A stretch of DNA of 64,000 nucleotides from Hypholoma sublateritium FD-334 SS-4 (Eukaryota > Basidiomycota > Agaricomycetes > Agaricales > Strophariaceae), in contig KN817613.1 of NCBI GenBank assembly GCA_000827495.1, forward strand, positions 95,251 through 159,250, written 5' to 3'. The notes beneath the pieces are model-generated. The model did no database searches. It was not told the DNA's origin and saw only the letters and a program-made list of their open reading frames with translations. The first letter of the stretch is position 1. Each line of letters starts with the position of its first letter. The position numbers were made by a program, and so were the translations under genes. Positions 46,009-55,739 of this stretch are shown piece after piece.

Positions 46009-49000
46009 ATGTCTTCCATTAAACTTGGCAATGACCTGATGAAGGTCCCCATGCTCGACGCAGGGGGCAAGAACTGGGTAATCTACAAGGACCGTTTGCT
46101 CTGGTCAATTGATGCCTGCGGGCTTGTTGGCCACGTCGATGGTTCCAGCATGGAACCGGCTAGACCTGTTTTACGTCCCAGGCGCACGGCTGTGGCCGGC
46201 GAGAGGACACCGGCGGCTGCGGCCGCGGCTGAAGCAGGCGACATAGAAGCTCAGGGATCCGAGGATCTCTCGGACGATTTATCGGTGGCAGAGAAGCTTC
46301 TCGTGCAGGAATGGGAGAAGAAAGTGAAGGAGTGGAAGCAGGGGGAGGCCATTGTCAAGCAACAAATTGCGAAGAGCATTCCCGATTCCCTCTTTATCAA
46401 AATCCGTGGTGCAAAATCAGCCTTCGAGATCTGGGAGGCACTATCCACGGTATTCCAGAAGCAGTCACGGATGGTTGCCGTGGACTTGCGGCGCAGGCTC
46501 CAGATGGAGCGCTGTGGCGGAAAAGGCGACGTGCGGGCTCATTTCACGAAGCTGCGTACGATGCGCGAGGATTTGGCTGCGCTTGGCCAGGCCATTGCTG
46601 AGGACGACTTCTACACCATTATCCTTGGCTCTCTTCCCACTTCCTTCGACTCTTATATCGCGGGAGTTAATGCGACTGCTCATGTTCTCGGAACGACAGT
46701 CTCGGCTGAAGAGCTCATGGAAGGAGTCTCGCAGGAATTTGATCTTCGTAACTTGCGCGGATCACACGGAGGCTCGTCGAAGAACAATGACGACAATGCT
46801 GCATTCTATTCTGGCTCGGGCGGGGGCGGAAAGAGAAGCGGCGGCGGCAGTAGCTCTAGAGGCCGCGCCAAATGTCACAACTGCAACAAAGTCGGTCACT
46901 TCAAGGCCGATTGTTGGGCACCGGGCGGTGGCAAGGAGGGCAAAGGTCCACGTGGCAAGGGGAAGGAAAAGGAGACGGCGGCCAGTGCACGCAGCAAGGA
47001 CACCGCCGACGCAGCTTGGATGGCATTGTCAGCCTTAACGGACAGTGATTCTGATTTCGAGGAACTCACCTATTCCTCGGATTCCGACGCCATCAGCTTT
47101 GAGGACTTCCTAGACCCTCTCGAACTCCTTATGGGCGTCTCTGCTACTGTGGAAGACCCCGAGGACCCCTGGGCGGACATGCCAAACCTCGATTCCGTCG
47201 AGAACAGCGACGACGAGGACGAGGATGACAAGCTTGAGGCACACGTGGCTGAGGCAGATTCGGATTCGGATTCGGATGACGATGAGCTGCCTGATCTCCA
47301 GGCTCTATCGGACTACGATTCAGATTCGGATGATGACGATTGCGGCAGCATGCCGGGTCTCATGGATGCTGAAGAAAGTGATGCTGAGGGCGACGAGGAG
47401 ATGGGCGGAGGCTGTGATGAACACGAGGAGTCAGACAACTGTGAGGACATGTATATGGAAGATACCTTACTCAACGACGCGGAAGCCTACACCATCACTT
47501 TCAGCGCCGCTGCCTTATCCAAGGGCGGTATCGGAAACTCCCTCGTCAACACCAATATCGTCGATTCTGGCGCTTCTCGTCACATGTCGGGCAGCAAACA
47601 TCGGTTCTTGAACTACGTGGATCTCGATGAGGCACAGCCTATCACTGCTGCGGACAAACGTACCTTCAAAGCTGTTGGACGGGGTGACATGTATGTCGAG
47701 GTGCCTAACGACGACGGGCCCTCGAAAATACTCCTCCGTGATGTCTTGTACGCGCCGAATATGGGCGTTACCCTCATCTCTGTCAGCCGAATCACTGCCG
47801 CCGGCTCAAACGTTCTCTTCTCGGGTAAAACCTGCCGTATTTACAGCGATGCGGAGGTCAGCCTGGGGAAGATCGAGGTGCAGAACGGACTTTACCGTAT
47901 CTACACCGCACGTCCCGAGGTCGCTGGATACGCCGGGCGCATCAAAGAACTCCTCACGATTGACGAATTACACCGTCGATTGGGCCACGTTAGCCACGCC
48001 GTTGCGCGTGACATGGTGAAATCGGGCTTGGTGACCGGTATTGAGCTCGACGAGGATAGCGTCCCCACCATCTGCCAATCATGCGAGTGGGGGAAGGGCA
48101 AACGCAAGGCGATTGCAAAGGAGCGGGCCACGGAGCGGGCTACGGAGCTAGGCGAAGAGGTCCACTCCGATTTGTGGGGGCCAGCACCCGTACAGACGCC
48201 AGGCGGTCGCGAATACTTCACGTCATTCACGGATGATTGCACGCGCACCACCGAAGTCGAGCTGCTCCATCGCAAGAATCAGACGTTCAATGCCTACCTC
48301 GAGTATGAAGCCATGCTCAGCACCCAGCACAACGTCCGCATCAAGTGTCTGCACACGGATCGCGGCGGCGAATACCTCAGCACGGAATTCACGAACCACC
48401 TGAAGAAGGCGGGCACAATCCGGCGTCTTACGGTCCACGACACGCCCGAGTACAATGGCGTCGCCGAGCGGCTCAATCGCACGCTCCTCGAACGCGTTCG
48501 CGCAATGTTGCATGACAGCGGCCTGCCCAAATTCCTCTGGGGTGAGGCGCTTCTGCACGCGGTCTATCTCAAGAACCGCACGGCGACGCGTGCGCTCAAC
48601 GGCAAGACGCCGTACAAGGCGCTGACGGGGCGCAAGCCTGATCTCTCCAACTTGCATCCGTGGGGCACACGGGTGTGGGTACACACTACTGCTGGCTCGA
48701 AGCTCGACGGACGGGCGAAGGAGGGGCGGTGGGTGGGGTTTGACAAGGAGAGCAAGGCGCATCGCATCTATTGGGAGGGTAAGCGGACTATCACTGTCGA
48801 AAGAAGTGTTAGGTTCGTACCTGAGACCCGAGATGTGCATGTGGAGGCGGAGGATGTGCCGCTTGAGGGGGAGATTGAGGGGGAGAAGCCAGCCGTACCG
48901 ATTTCCGACGACGACAAGCGCCCCATCTCACCTCAGCCCAGCCTTTGCGCTACTGTCGAGGACGTTGTCGAGGATGACGCCGACGACGAACTTGTGCCCG

Positions 49001-50811
49001 CAGCGGAACCCGTGGAGGAATCCGGGCGGCCAACGCGGGTGCGCAAAGAGTCTGACTACGTTCATCGGCTCCGCAGCGGTGAAGGGACGGCGAGCGGTCG
49101 TTCTGGCGCAGCCGCGATTCCACGCGGATTGCAGCTTGTTCACGATGTTGTCGAAGAAGCGGCGATGTCGGCTCTCTCGGATGACTGGGAGATGGTCGCA
49201 GTGGAGGATTTCGCGATGGCGACGGTGATGGATGCGGCGGAGGGACTGAATCCATCGTACGAGGAGGCGAAGTTGCGGGAGGACTGGCCGAAGTGGCAGG
49301 AGGCGATCAAGGCGGAGCTCGACAGCCTGAAAGCCAACGGCACCTGGTCTCTCGTCGAGCGCCCGACGGAAGCCAATGTCGTCGACTGCAAGTGGGTCCT
49401 ACGAATCAAGAAGAACGCAGCGGGCGAGATCGAGAAGTACAAAGCGCGTCTGGTGGCTCGAGGCTTCACGCAGATTCACGGCATCGACTTCTACGAGACC
49501 TATGCCCCCGTTGCTCGACTCTCATCCTTTCGACTTCTTATAGCCATTGCGAACCGCAACGGATGGCCTGTTGATTGCTTCGATTTTGATTCCGCATTTC
49601 TAAATTCCGAGCTCGCCGACGACGAGGTTATTTACCTTGAACAGCCGCGCGGATATCAGCAGGGCGACGGGAAGAAGTACGTCTTCCGCCTTCACAAGGC
49701 ATTGTACGGCTTGAAGCAGGGCGCGAAGAATTGGTACGACGCGCTGCGCAAGGCGATGGAGGAGTTGGGGTTTACGAGGACGGAGGCGGACCATGGGGTG
49801 TTTGTGAAGCGGATGGGGAAGGATGTCATTATCCTGGCGGTGCACGTCGACGACTGCCTCGTTACGGGAAACTCGCAGGCGCTAATCAATAAATTCAAGG
49901 TCGAGATCAACAAGAAGTACAAGATGACTGACCTTGGGCCATGCAAATGGCTCCTCGGGATCAAGGTCGATCGCGATCTCGGTGCGCGCACTACTTCCCT
50001 CTCCCAATCTGCATACATCGACTCCATCCTCGCGCGGTTCAATTTCACCGATTTGAAGCCGTCGTCGATTCCGATCGATCCCAGCGCGCCGTTGTTGAAA
50101 TCGCAATGTCCGCAGACGCTCGCGGGCAAAGCGCGCATGGCGAACGTTCCGTACCGTGCCGCAGTCGGATCCCTGATGTACGCGTCGATGGGGACGCGCC
50201 CGGACATCACTTTCGCCGTCTCGACGGTCGCGCAGTACCTCGAGAACCCCGGTTGGGAGCACTGGGAGGCGGTTAAGCGAATTTTTCGCTACCTAGGAGG
50301 GACGAGGGACTTACGGTTGGTCTACGGAGGCGATGTGGCGGATCTGGTGGGGTTTGCGGATGCGGACGGCGCGTCGCAGGACCATAGGCGCGCGATTTCG
50401 GGGTACGTCTTCATGGTGGATGGAGGGGCAGTGTCGTGGTCGTCGAAGAAACAGGAGCTGGTGACGCTGTCAACGACGGAAGCCGAATACGTGGCAGCTA
50501 CTCACGCTGTCAAAGAAGCGCTGTGGCTGCGCCGCCTTATCTCCGAGCTCTTCCCGGACGGCCTCAGCGCGCCGACCACTCTCTACGGCGACAACCAGTC
50601 GGCCATCGCTCTCGCTCACGGCGGACAGTACCACTCACGCACCAAACACATCGACATCCGCTATCATTTCATCCGTTACATAATCGAGGCGGGCTCGATC
50701 AAGTTAATCTACTGCCCGACCGACGAGCAAACGGCCGACACCCTCACGAAGGCGCTTCCAAGCACGAAGGTCAAGCATTTTGCGGCGGCGATGGGACTGC
50801 GTACGGTTTGA
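46009..50811 (+). CDS. Copia Gag-Pol polyprotein
   Basis: A single 1600-residue ORF with all Copia parts in order. Gag is residues 1 to about 280, with a CCHC zinc knuckle near 289 (CHNCNKVGHFKADC). A long acidic Asp/Glu/Ser segment spans about 340-500. Protease VDSGASRHM lies near 517. The integrase HHCC region starts near 655 (HRRLGH...CQSCEWGKGKR), and its DDE core has residues near 720 (HSDLWGP), 785 (HTDRGGEY) and 820 (NGVAERLNRTL). Reverse transcriptase follows from KWVLRIKKN (about 1127), with VHVDD at about 1278-1282. RNase H includes GFADADG (about 1448), LYGDNQSA (about 1524) and SRTKHIDIRYHFIR. No stop or frameshift. Gag and Pol share one frame, so their ratio must be set after translation or by RNA processing. 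The acidic linker between Gag and protease is unusual. Confidence 0.96.
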   Translation: MSSIKLGNDLMKVPMLDAGGKNWVIYKDRLLWSIDACGLVGHVDGSSMEPARPVLRPRRTAVAGERTPAAAAAAEAGDIEAQGSEDLSDDLSVAEKLLVQEWEKKVKEWKQGEAIVKQQIAKSIPDSLFIKIRGAKSAFEIWEALSTVFQKQSRMVAVDLRRRLQMERCGGKGDVRAHFTKLRTMREDLAALGQAIAEDDFYTIILGSLPTSFDSYIAGVNATAHVLGTTVSAEELMEGVSQEFDLRNLRGSHGGSSKNNDDNAAFYSGSGGGGKRSGGGSSSRGRAKCHNCNKVGHFKADCWAPGGGKEGKGPRGKGKEKETAASARSKDTADAAWMALSALTDSDSDFEELTYSSDSDAISFEDFLDPLELLMGVSATVEDPEDPWADMPNLDSVENSDDEDEDDKLEAHVAEADSDSDSDDDELPDLQALSDYDSDSDDDDCGSMPGLMDAEESDAEGDEEMGGGCDEHEESDNCEDMYMEDTLLNDAEAYTITFSAAALSKGGIGNSLVNTNIVDSGASRHMSGSKHRFLNYVDLDEAQPITAADKRTFKAVGRGDMYVEVPNDDGPSKILLRDVLYAPNMGVTLISVSRITAAGSNVLFSGKTCRIYSDAEVSLGKIEVQNGLYRIYTARPEVAGYAGRIKELLTIDELHRRLGHVSHAVARDMVKSGLVTGIELDEDSVPTICQSCEWGKGKRKAIAKERATERATELGEEVHSDLWGPAPVQTPGGREYFTSFTDDCTRTTEVELLHRKNQTFNAYLEYEAMLSTQHNVRIKCLHTDRGGEYLSTEFTNHLKKAGTIRRLTVHDTPEYNGVAERLNRTLLERVRAMLHDSGLPKFLWGEALLHAVYLKNRTATRALNGKTPYKALTGRKPDLSNLHPWGTRVWVHTTAGSKLDGRAKEGRWVGFDKESKAHRIYWEGKRTITVERSVRFVPETRDVHVEAEDVPLEGEIEGEKPAVPISDDDKRPISPQPSLCATVEDVVEDDADDELVPAAEPVEESGRPTRVRKESDYVHRLRSGEGTASGRSGAAAIPRGLQLVHDVVEEAAMSALSDDWEMVAVEDFAMATVMDAAEGLNPSYEEAKLREDWPKWQEAIKAELDSLKANGTWSLVERPTEANVVDCKWVLRIKKNAAGEIEKYKARLVARGFTQIHGIDFYETYAPVARLSSFRLLIAIANRNGWPVDCFDFDSAFLNSELADDEVIYLEQPRGYQQGDGKKYVFRLHKALYGLKQGAKNWYDALRKAMEELGFTRTEADHGVFVKRMGKDVIILAVHVDDCLVTGNSQALINKFKVEINKKYKMTDLGPCKWLLGIKVDRDLGARTTSLSQSAYIDSILARFNFTDLKPSSIPIDPSAPLLKSQCPQTLAGKARMANVPYRAAVGSLMYASMGTRPDITFAVSTVAQYLENPGWEHWEAVKRIFRYLGGTRDLRLVYGGDVADLVGFADADGASQDHRRAISGYVFMVDGGAVSWSSKKQELVTLSTTEAEYVAATHAVKEALWLRRLISELFPDGLSAPTTLYGDNQSAIALAHGGQYHSRTKHIDIRYHFIRYIIEAGSIKLIYCPTDEQTADTLTKALPSTKVKHFAAAMGLRTV

Positions 50812-50818
50812 GGGGGAG

Positions 50819-51131
50819 TGTGAGGATTACAAACCGCGAGGATGTGCGAGCGTCGCACCGCGCATGCGGTGCGCACGCACATACATCATCACGTTGCGGA
50901 CTTGGCAATGTTTCTTATCTATATTTCAAATTTGCGTCGCTCATTAAATACAACGTCTCGACGGGATGCCACCTCAGTTGCGTTATGCGCTGTTTAACTG
51001 AGGTGAGCATCCCCTATACCTACATTCCTTTCTGCGTACTGATTACCTTTGGTAGATTATATTCGTTCCATAGGTAGCTTACATTAAAGTTGCGTTATAC
51101 GCTGTTTAACTGAGATTATATTCGTTCCATA
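50819..51131 (+). repeat. 3' LTR
   Basis: 313 bp, same as the 5' LTR apart from one base. Preceded directly by the polypurine tract. Confidence 0.93.
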
Positions 51132-51136
51132 TCGAG

Positions 51137-51420
51137 ATGTCGCACGTACGCAGCAAATTGTCCTATTAATATTATGTACTTGCTCTGCACCGTGCTCGTT
51201 CAGTATGCGCCCGCCTACAACCCGCTCACCCTTTCCTCTCTACTTCCGCGCAGGAGATTAATACACCAGTGTACACAAGTTCTGAATTAGCTTTTGCGTT
51301 AGTACACTAACGTTGTCTCTGAGGTTTCAGTGGACGTGAGTCGGAGGTGCAGACGGGGAAGGGGAAGCGCCGGTGGCGGGCGTCTGTCGGTGTGGACGGT
51401 GCGGAGGACGAGGATTCAAA
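51137..51420. other. short spacer between the Copia element and the next MITE
   Basis: No gene or repeat recognised. Confidence 0.35.
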
Positions 51421-51422
51421 TA

Positions 51423-52542
51423 CTGTACTGTTACGACCAAGTCTTCTTGTCACTTGTCACACCCGAGTTTGAAGAGAAGAGATTAGGCCAATGTCACGCG
51501 TCCTCAATGATTTTGAAGAGCGTGACATATTTTTTTACCAAGAGGTCCGGGGCGCAAAAATGGACCTAAATTGACAAATATGTATTAATTTTTCTTCTCG
51601 CAAGAATTTTGGGGCTCTTTTGCGGTGCAATGCAAAATTTTGAGGCTCATATACGGGCTCATAGCATTAGCCCGCGGGCAAGGGGGTCTCGGGATCTGAA
51701 TATCGCACCAAGGGTTGGTCGGTCAGTCCAAGATTTATGTCACTAAATATTTTTTGGACTTTGCTTATTTTACCTGTAAACAACCTTGAAATAGCTGTAG
51801 AGTACTCAAAATATGTGTAGAATCTGAAAACAAGCAAGGATCTATGCTATTTGTCCGAAAGGTTAATGATAAGATTAGATAAGATAAGAGAAACATGTCA
51901 CATGTTCAGTATTTCCTGTCTTCGTACAGCCAGGCGCGGAACGCATGCTGCCCCGCGCACGCCACGTTGGCCCACGCAGGGCCAGAAGCTGCAGATGTGC
52001 CATCCCCACCACACCACATGGCTGTGTATGCCTGTGGAAACACCTTGAATTACTTACAAGAAACAGAAACATAAGGTCTTAGGCAGGTGAGATCTCTGAT
52101 CAATGGGCTGAGAGATTGCAAGTGCATATTAAGTACCAGCCAAACCACACAGAGATGATGTTGTACAATTTATATAAACACAAAGCAAATTCAAAGGCTG
52201 TGAGACTGCGTGCAAAGCTTCAGGGAGGGTGGCAAGACAGCTCGCAGATAATTGCTACAGCTGCTTTTAGAATAGGTTATTCCAAATTAGGAAATAAAAA
52301 CATCACGTGGAGATTAGTCATGCTTACGTTGGTCGGTCGGTCCAAGAATGGCCCTCTTAATAATTTATTCGACCCCTGGTAATTTTTTATAATCCCGAGA
52401 CCCCCTTGCCCGCGGGGCTGTACTGCTTTGAAGAGAAGATATTTTTGGCTTGTCACGCGTCTTTCCCAGTCTTGAAGAGTTGTCAAATCTCTTCAAGAGG
52501 TCACACGTCACAAGGTGTGAAGAGTAGGACGTAACTGTACAG
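51423..52542. mobile_element. Tc1/mariner-like MITE, inverted relative to 45192-45573, with a nested insertion
   Basis: 51423-51678 and 52417-52542 together are the reverse complement of 45192-45573. TA flanks at 51421-51422 and 52543-52544. The break is exactly at the hAT-like element at 51679-52408. A partial third end (52559-52604, TCACACGTCACAAGGTGTGA to CTGTACAGTA) follows directly. Confidence 0.75.
51679..52408. mobile_element. hAT-like element, 730 bp, nested
   Basis: Perfect 17 bp TIRs CAAGGGGGTCTCGGGAT and inverse. Perfect 8 bp target duplication CCCGCGGG at 51671-51678 and 52409-52416. The empty site is visible in the sister MITE at about 45316 (GCCCCGCGGGCTAATGC). No transposase ORF. 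Confidence 0.88.
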
Positions 52543-52889
52543 TATTAATACTTACATTCACACGTCACAAGGTGTGAAGAGTAGGTCGTAACTGTACAGT
52601 ACTAGGAATGATCTGTGCGTTCGGACCCGGCCGGAGCCGGCGGCTTATTAAGCGGCCTGATCAGCCGCCATCGGTGCGTGCCCGTGCATTTGTAGGGTGT
52701 GCATGGGGGAGTGACGTGCTCTGCACCCTGATCGAGATCCATGAGCGCTTGCGGAGCACCTGTTTCATTGAAATCAGTACATCGGACATAACATATGCAG
52801 CTGCACGCCCAGATGAAGAGATGCTTGTACCTTAAGACTGTGCGTAGTTAATCCCACTGCACTCACTCGATTTCTCTCCGTTCTTATGT

Positions 52890-53260
52890 TCAGATCAATC
52901 CTCGCCCTTCACCACGACCAACGACGCCATCAGCACCGGCGGTGCCGTTGCCTCCGCACTCGTCCCCATCCCCCCTGCCATTCCCGCCCATCCCACTCAC
53001 CATACCCGTCCCGTCAGCAATCACGCAGTCTCCGTCCCGGTGATCCCCAACGATCCGCTCTAGCTCTTTCGTTGCGGCGTCGATCGAGAGCGCCAGCCGC
53101 GCGCCCATGAGGAGCACCCGCCGGCCCTCCAGCGAGCTCGCCATCAGCGCAGCGCGATAGATATCCGGCGGTCCGCGCGCACGGCGGGTGGTGTTGGAGC
53201 AAGTGGGGACGACGGGCACACCACACGCCCATTCGCTCTTTCGGCGTCAGCAAGTTCGGA
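52890..53260 (-). pseudogene. gene X fragment, unit 4
   Basis: Close to gene X 59040-59380: the minus frame reads PPDIYRAALMASSLEGRRVL, MGARLALSIDAATKELERIV and DHRDGDCVIADG. Only this middle part exists. It abuts the broken 3' end of Y4. Confidence 0.8.
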
Positions 53261-53266
53261 TCCCGT

Positions 53267-54018
53267 TCAACCGTTGGCGGCGACGTGCACCGACGGCAGT
53301 GTTCGCATGTAAATCTCTGATCTCCGATTATTAAATGTAACCTGTATATCTCATAGGTTAGTGCTTAACTATCAACATGAGCTTGAATCCCTACTTGAGC
53401 CATACGCGCGCTGTTTGAAAGCTGATTACGGTACGCCCTCATCCTCGGCGCGTCCAATGCTATTTTGATGCGACGAACGAAATAAAATTTCGCCCTGCGT
53501 GTCCGTATGCCGTCCATAACAAATCGGTTAGCCGAATACAACATGCTGTAGATTAAAATGGGAACAGTGAGCGTAGTGTAGCTCGTAATATAACACGAAA
53601 CTGAGAGGTCATACATGGTCGTGTCAATGATTATGTCGCGTAGCTCGCGCGACGGCCATAGATGCGGGCTGCTCGCCCCCGTATACGAGCGCCAGATTTC
53701 AGCAATGAACGCAGTGGCATTGCTAGCAAGGCAGGTGAGGTTCCTGTCTTCGGTCCACTGTACGTGATACGTCGGGTGAGTATGATACGTTCAGGCCGTA
53801 ACAGATATACCGATATGCTGCCTCACCTTGGCCGCAGCAACCAAGTCGAGGGTGGTGGATGCGGCATCTTGCACGTATTGAGCCTGGATGAGGGAGGTAG
53901 TGGCGGCTTTCTGCACCAGCGGGATGTTTACGAGTTCACAGCTGATAGGATGGTGCACCATCTTCTGGGGAGATTTCATGCCTTCATAAAGCGGGTTTGA
54001 CGTTCTTTTGAAGGCCAT
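53267..54018 (-). CDS. gene Y copy 4, 3' truncated
   Basis: Exons 1-3 (54018-53827, 53757-53615, 53545-53395) are intact and keep the 143 and 151 nt lengths: MAFKRTSNPLYEGMKSPQKM, YVQDAASTTLDLVAAAK, HLWPSRELRDIIIDTT, RRIKIALDAPRMRAYRNQLS. After exon 3 the next acceptor at 53341 leads to 24 foreign codons and a stop at 53267-53269, so the linker and C-terminal motif are gone. Result: 186 residues, the helical domain alone. The deletion joins the gene to an X fragment. It could be a pseudogene or a domain-only variant. Confidence 0.65.
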
Positions 54019-54132
54019 TCAGCAGATACTAGTAGATAATAATAGATTTGAGCTGTGCCTATGTTGAACTAATTTTAATGATTATCGGAGGTATTAGGTA
54101 ACACGCCCCCGAACTGGTTTGGAGTCTGTATA

Positions 54133-54689
54133 CAGTCGACTCCCTCTTAACCCATACCTCTCGGTGGACAGCCAAAAGTATGGCTTATGAGAGAGTATGT
54201 ACTTAGAGGGTGGTCGGCTGAAAATTTATTTGTCAGCGGTGTTTGCTTCATGTTCTAATCACCTTTCTTCAACCGAAGAAATGCCTTCTTGGCTTGCTAA
54301 CTACAGCTTTGAGGAGTTTTGATTTTTTCAAACCTTTTTCTAAAGAATTTCGAGACATTTTGGGGCCTTGGTAACAGTTGGTACACGATAAGATGTCATG
54401 ATTTTAACATATTTTTTGACTTATGGAGCTACGCCTATGCTTCCCATCAGTCTGGTCTGTACTTTCAGTGAAATTATTTGGATATTAGCACCAAATTAGC
54501 ACAGAATCTGAATTAATTCGGCCCATATACCTATGGGTTTTTCTCCGGAAGGGGTATGGGTTATGGGTTATTGAGGTTGTATGGGTTATGGTTTGCATTT
54601 CCCTGCGAACCAACTTGGTGGACTGAAAAAAGTATGGGTTATATGGGGGTATGGGTTATGCGGGCTATGGATTAAGAGGGAGTCGACTG
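54133..54689. mobile_element. pogo/Tc1-like MITE, 557 bp
   Basis: TIRs CAGTCGACTCCCTCTTAA (left) and inverse (right). TA at 54131-54132 and 54690-54691. The interior is full of TATGGGTTATG motifs and has no ORF. The terminal sequence resembles fungal pogo/Fot-type ends. Confidence 0.8.
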
Positions 54690-54691
54690 TA

Positions 54692-55370
54692 GTAAAATTA
54701 TACACGGCGGACAATTAATTGTCAAGTCGGGCGGACCGTCGTCATGTCAAGCCACTTAAAGGCTGCTTGTCAAATCGAAATTACCGGGCCACAGGAAATG
54801 TCCGTGACTTGTCCGTGACTTGTCCGTGCGTGTCCGAAATTACCTATAGTTAGTTGGTCACATATTCTAAAAGTCACTGCTTGCTGATATTGACTTGAGT
54901 TGGCAATGGCCAAACATAAATACATCCCATTTCTCGTAAATCGTCGCAAGCGTCGTTATCAGCCAGGTATGCATTCCTATGTACATTAGCCACTCTAAAA
55001 ATATTATTCCCTGTCATCCATAGGAAATTGAATGCTTTGAACCAGAAAGCTATTGAAATTGAATTAGAATGATTAATGAACCCCAGCACACCACTGGTGC
55101 GGCTGCAGAAAGTCACTCATATTTTACTAGGCTCCATTTCTGATCAGCTTTGACAGTAAAATCACAAGTACGGGGGACTGAATTTTTTTTTGAAAAAATT
55201 GAAGTTGAAAAGCATTGAGCAGAGTATTTATTTGTTACTCAATTGCGGCACAGTTTGTTCAACTGTCAGCAGTTTTCGGCTTGTTTTCAGTTTCCAAAAT
55301 ATTTTACAGGACTATAGTTCTTTTGTAATTATCTCTCAAACATGTTTTGACTCCCTCAGCCAGTGGGTAA
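54692..55370. other. AT-rich spacer, nothing recognised
   Basis: No gene or repeat recognised. Confidence 0.35.
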
Positions 55371-55375
55371 AGTAT

Positions 55376-55690
55376 TTTTGTCTTGAACAGACGAGGAGGA
55401 GACACGGACAGAGGGACATAGATAGGTGGTGCGGGTGGTACAGATGCGGGGTGGCGGATGGAGGTAGTGGGTGACGCGCGCCGGTGGCGGCGACGTGGCG
55501 GCAGGAAGGATAGAGGTAAAATAAAAGCACAACAGGGAAGGAAGGGAACAGCAAGCAGGCGCCGGGGCGCCCAATAAATTTAGAGGAAATGGGGAGGGCC
55601 GGCGGGGCCGGCGGCATATGAGAAGGGAACGGGCGTACAGGGGTGTGGGGATAGATACCGGCGACAGCAGCGGCGCGTGCTCAGCATATA
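55376..55690. repeat. copy of the gene X 3' flank
   Basis: Matches 58660-58930 (GACATAGATAG-TGGTGCGGGTGG, GCGCCGGGGCGCCCAATAAA, GGCCGGCGGGGCCGGCGGCA). It has no coding part of X attached. Confidence 0.8.
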
Positions 55691-55739
55691 TGCGTGCATT
55701 GACGTATAGCCGACCGACTCGACAGTAGACAGCCTATTT

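Larger units (their letters stand above)
45605..51136 (+). mobile_element. full-length Ty1/Copia LTR retrotransposon
   Basis: Two 313 bp LTRs (45610-45922, 50819-51131) differ at a single compared base (G in the left, A in the right LTR about 65 bp in). Target duplication TCGAG at 45605-45609 and 51132-51136. Next to the left LTR, GGTTATGGGCCC (45923-45934) is the primer-binding type of Drosophila copia, which pairs with the anticodon arm of a cleaved initiator tRNA-Met. A polypurine tract GAGGGGGAG precedes the right LTR. With one uninterrupted polyprotein ORF this looks recent and possibly active. Confidence 0.95.
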
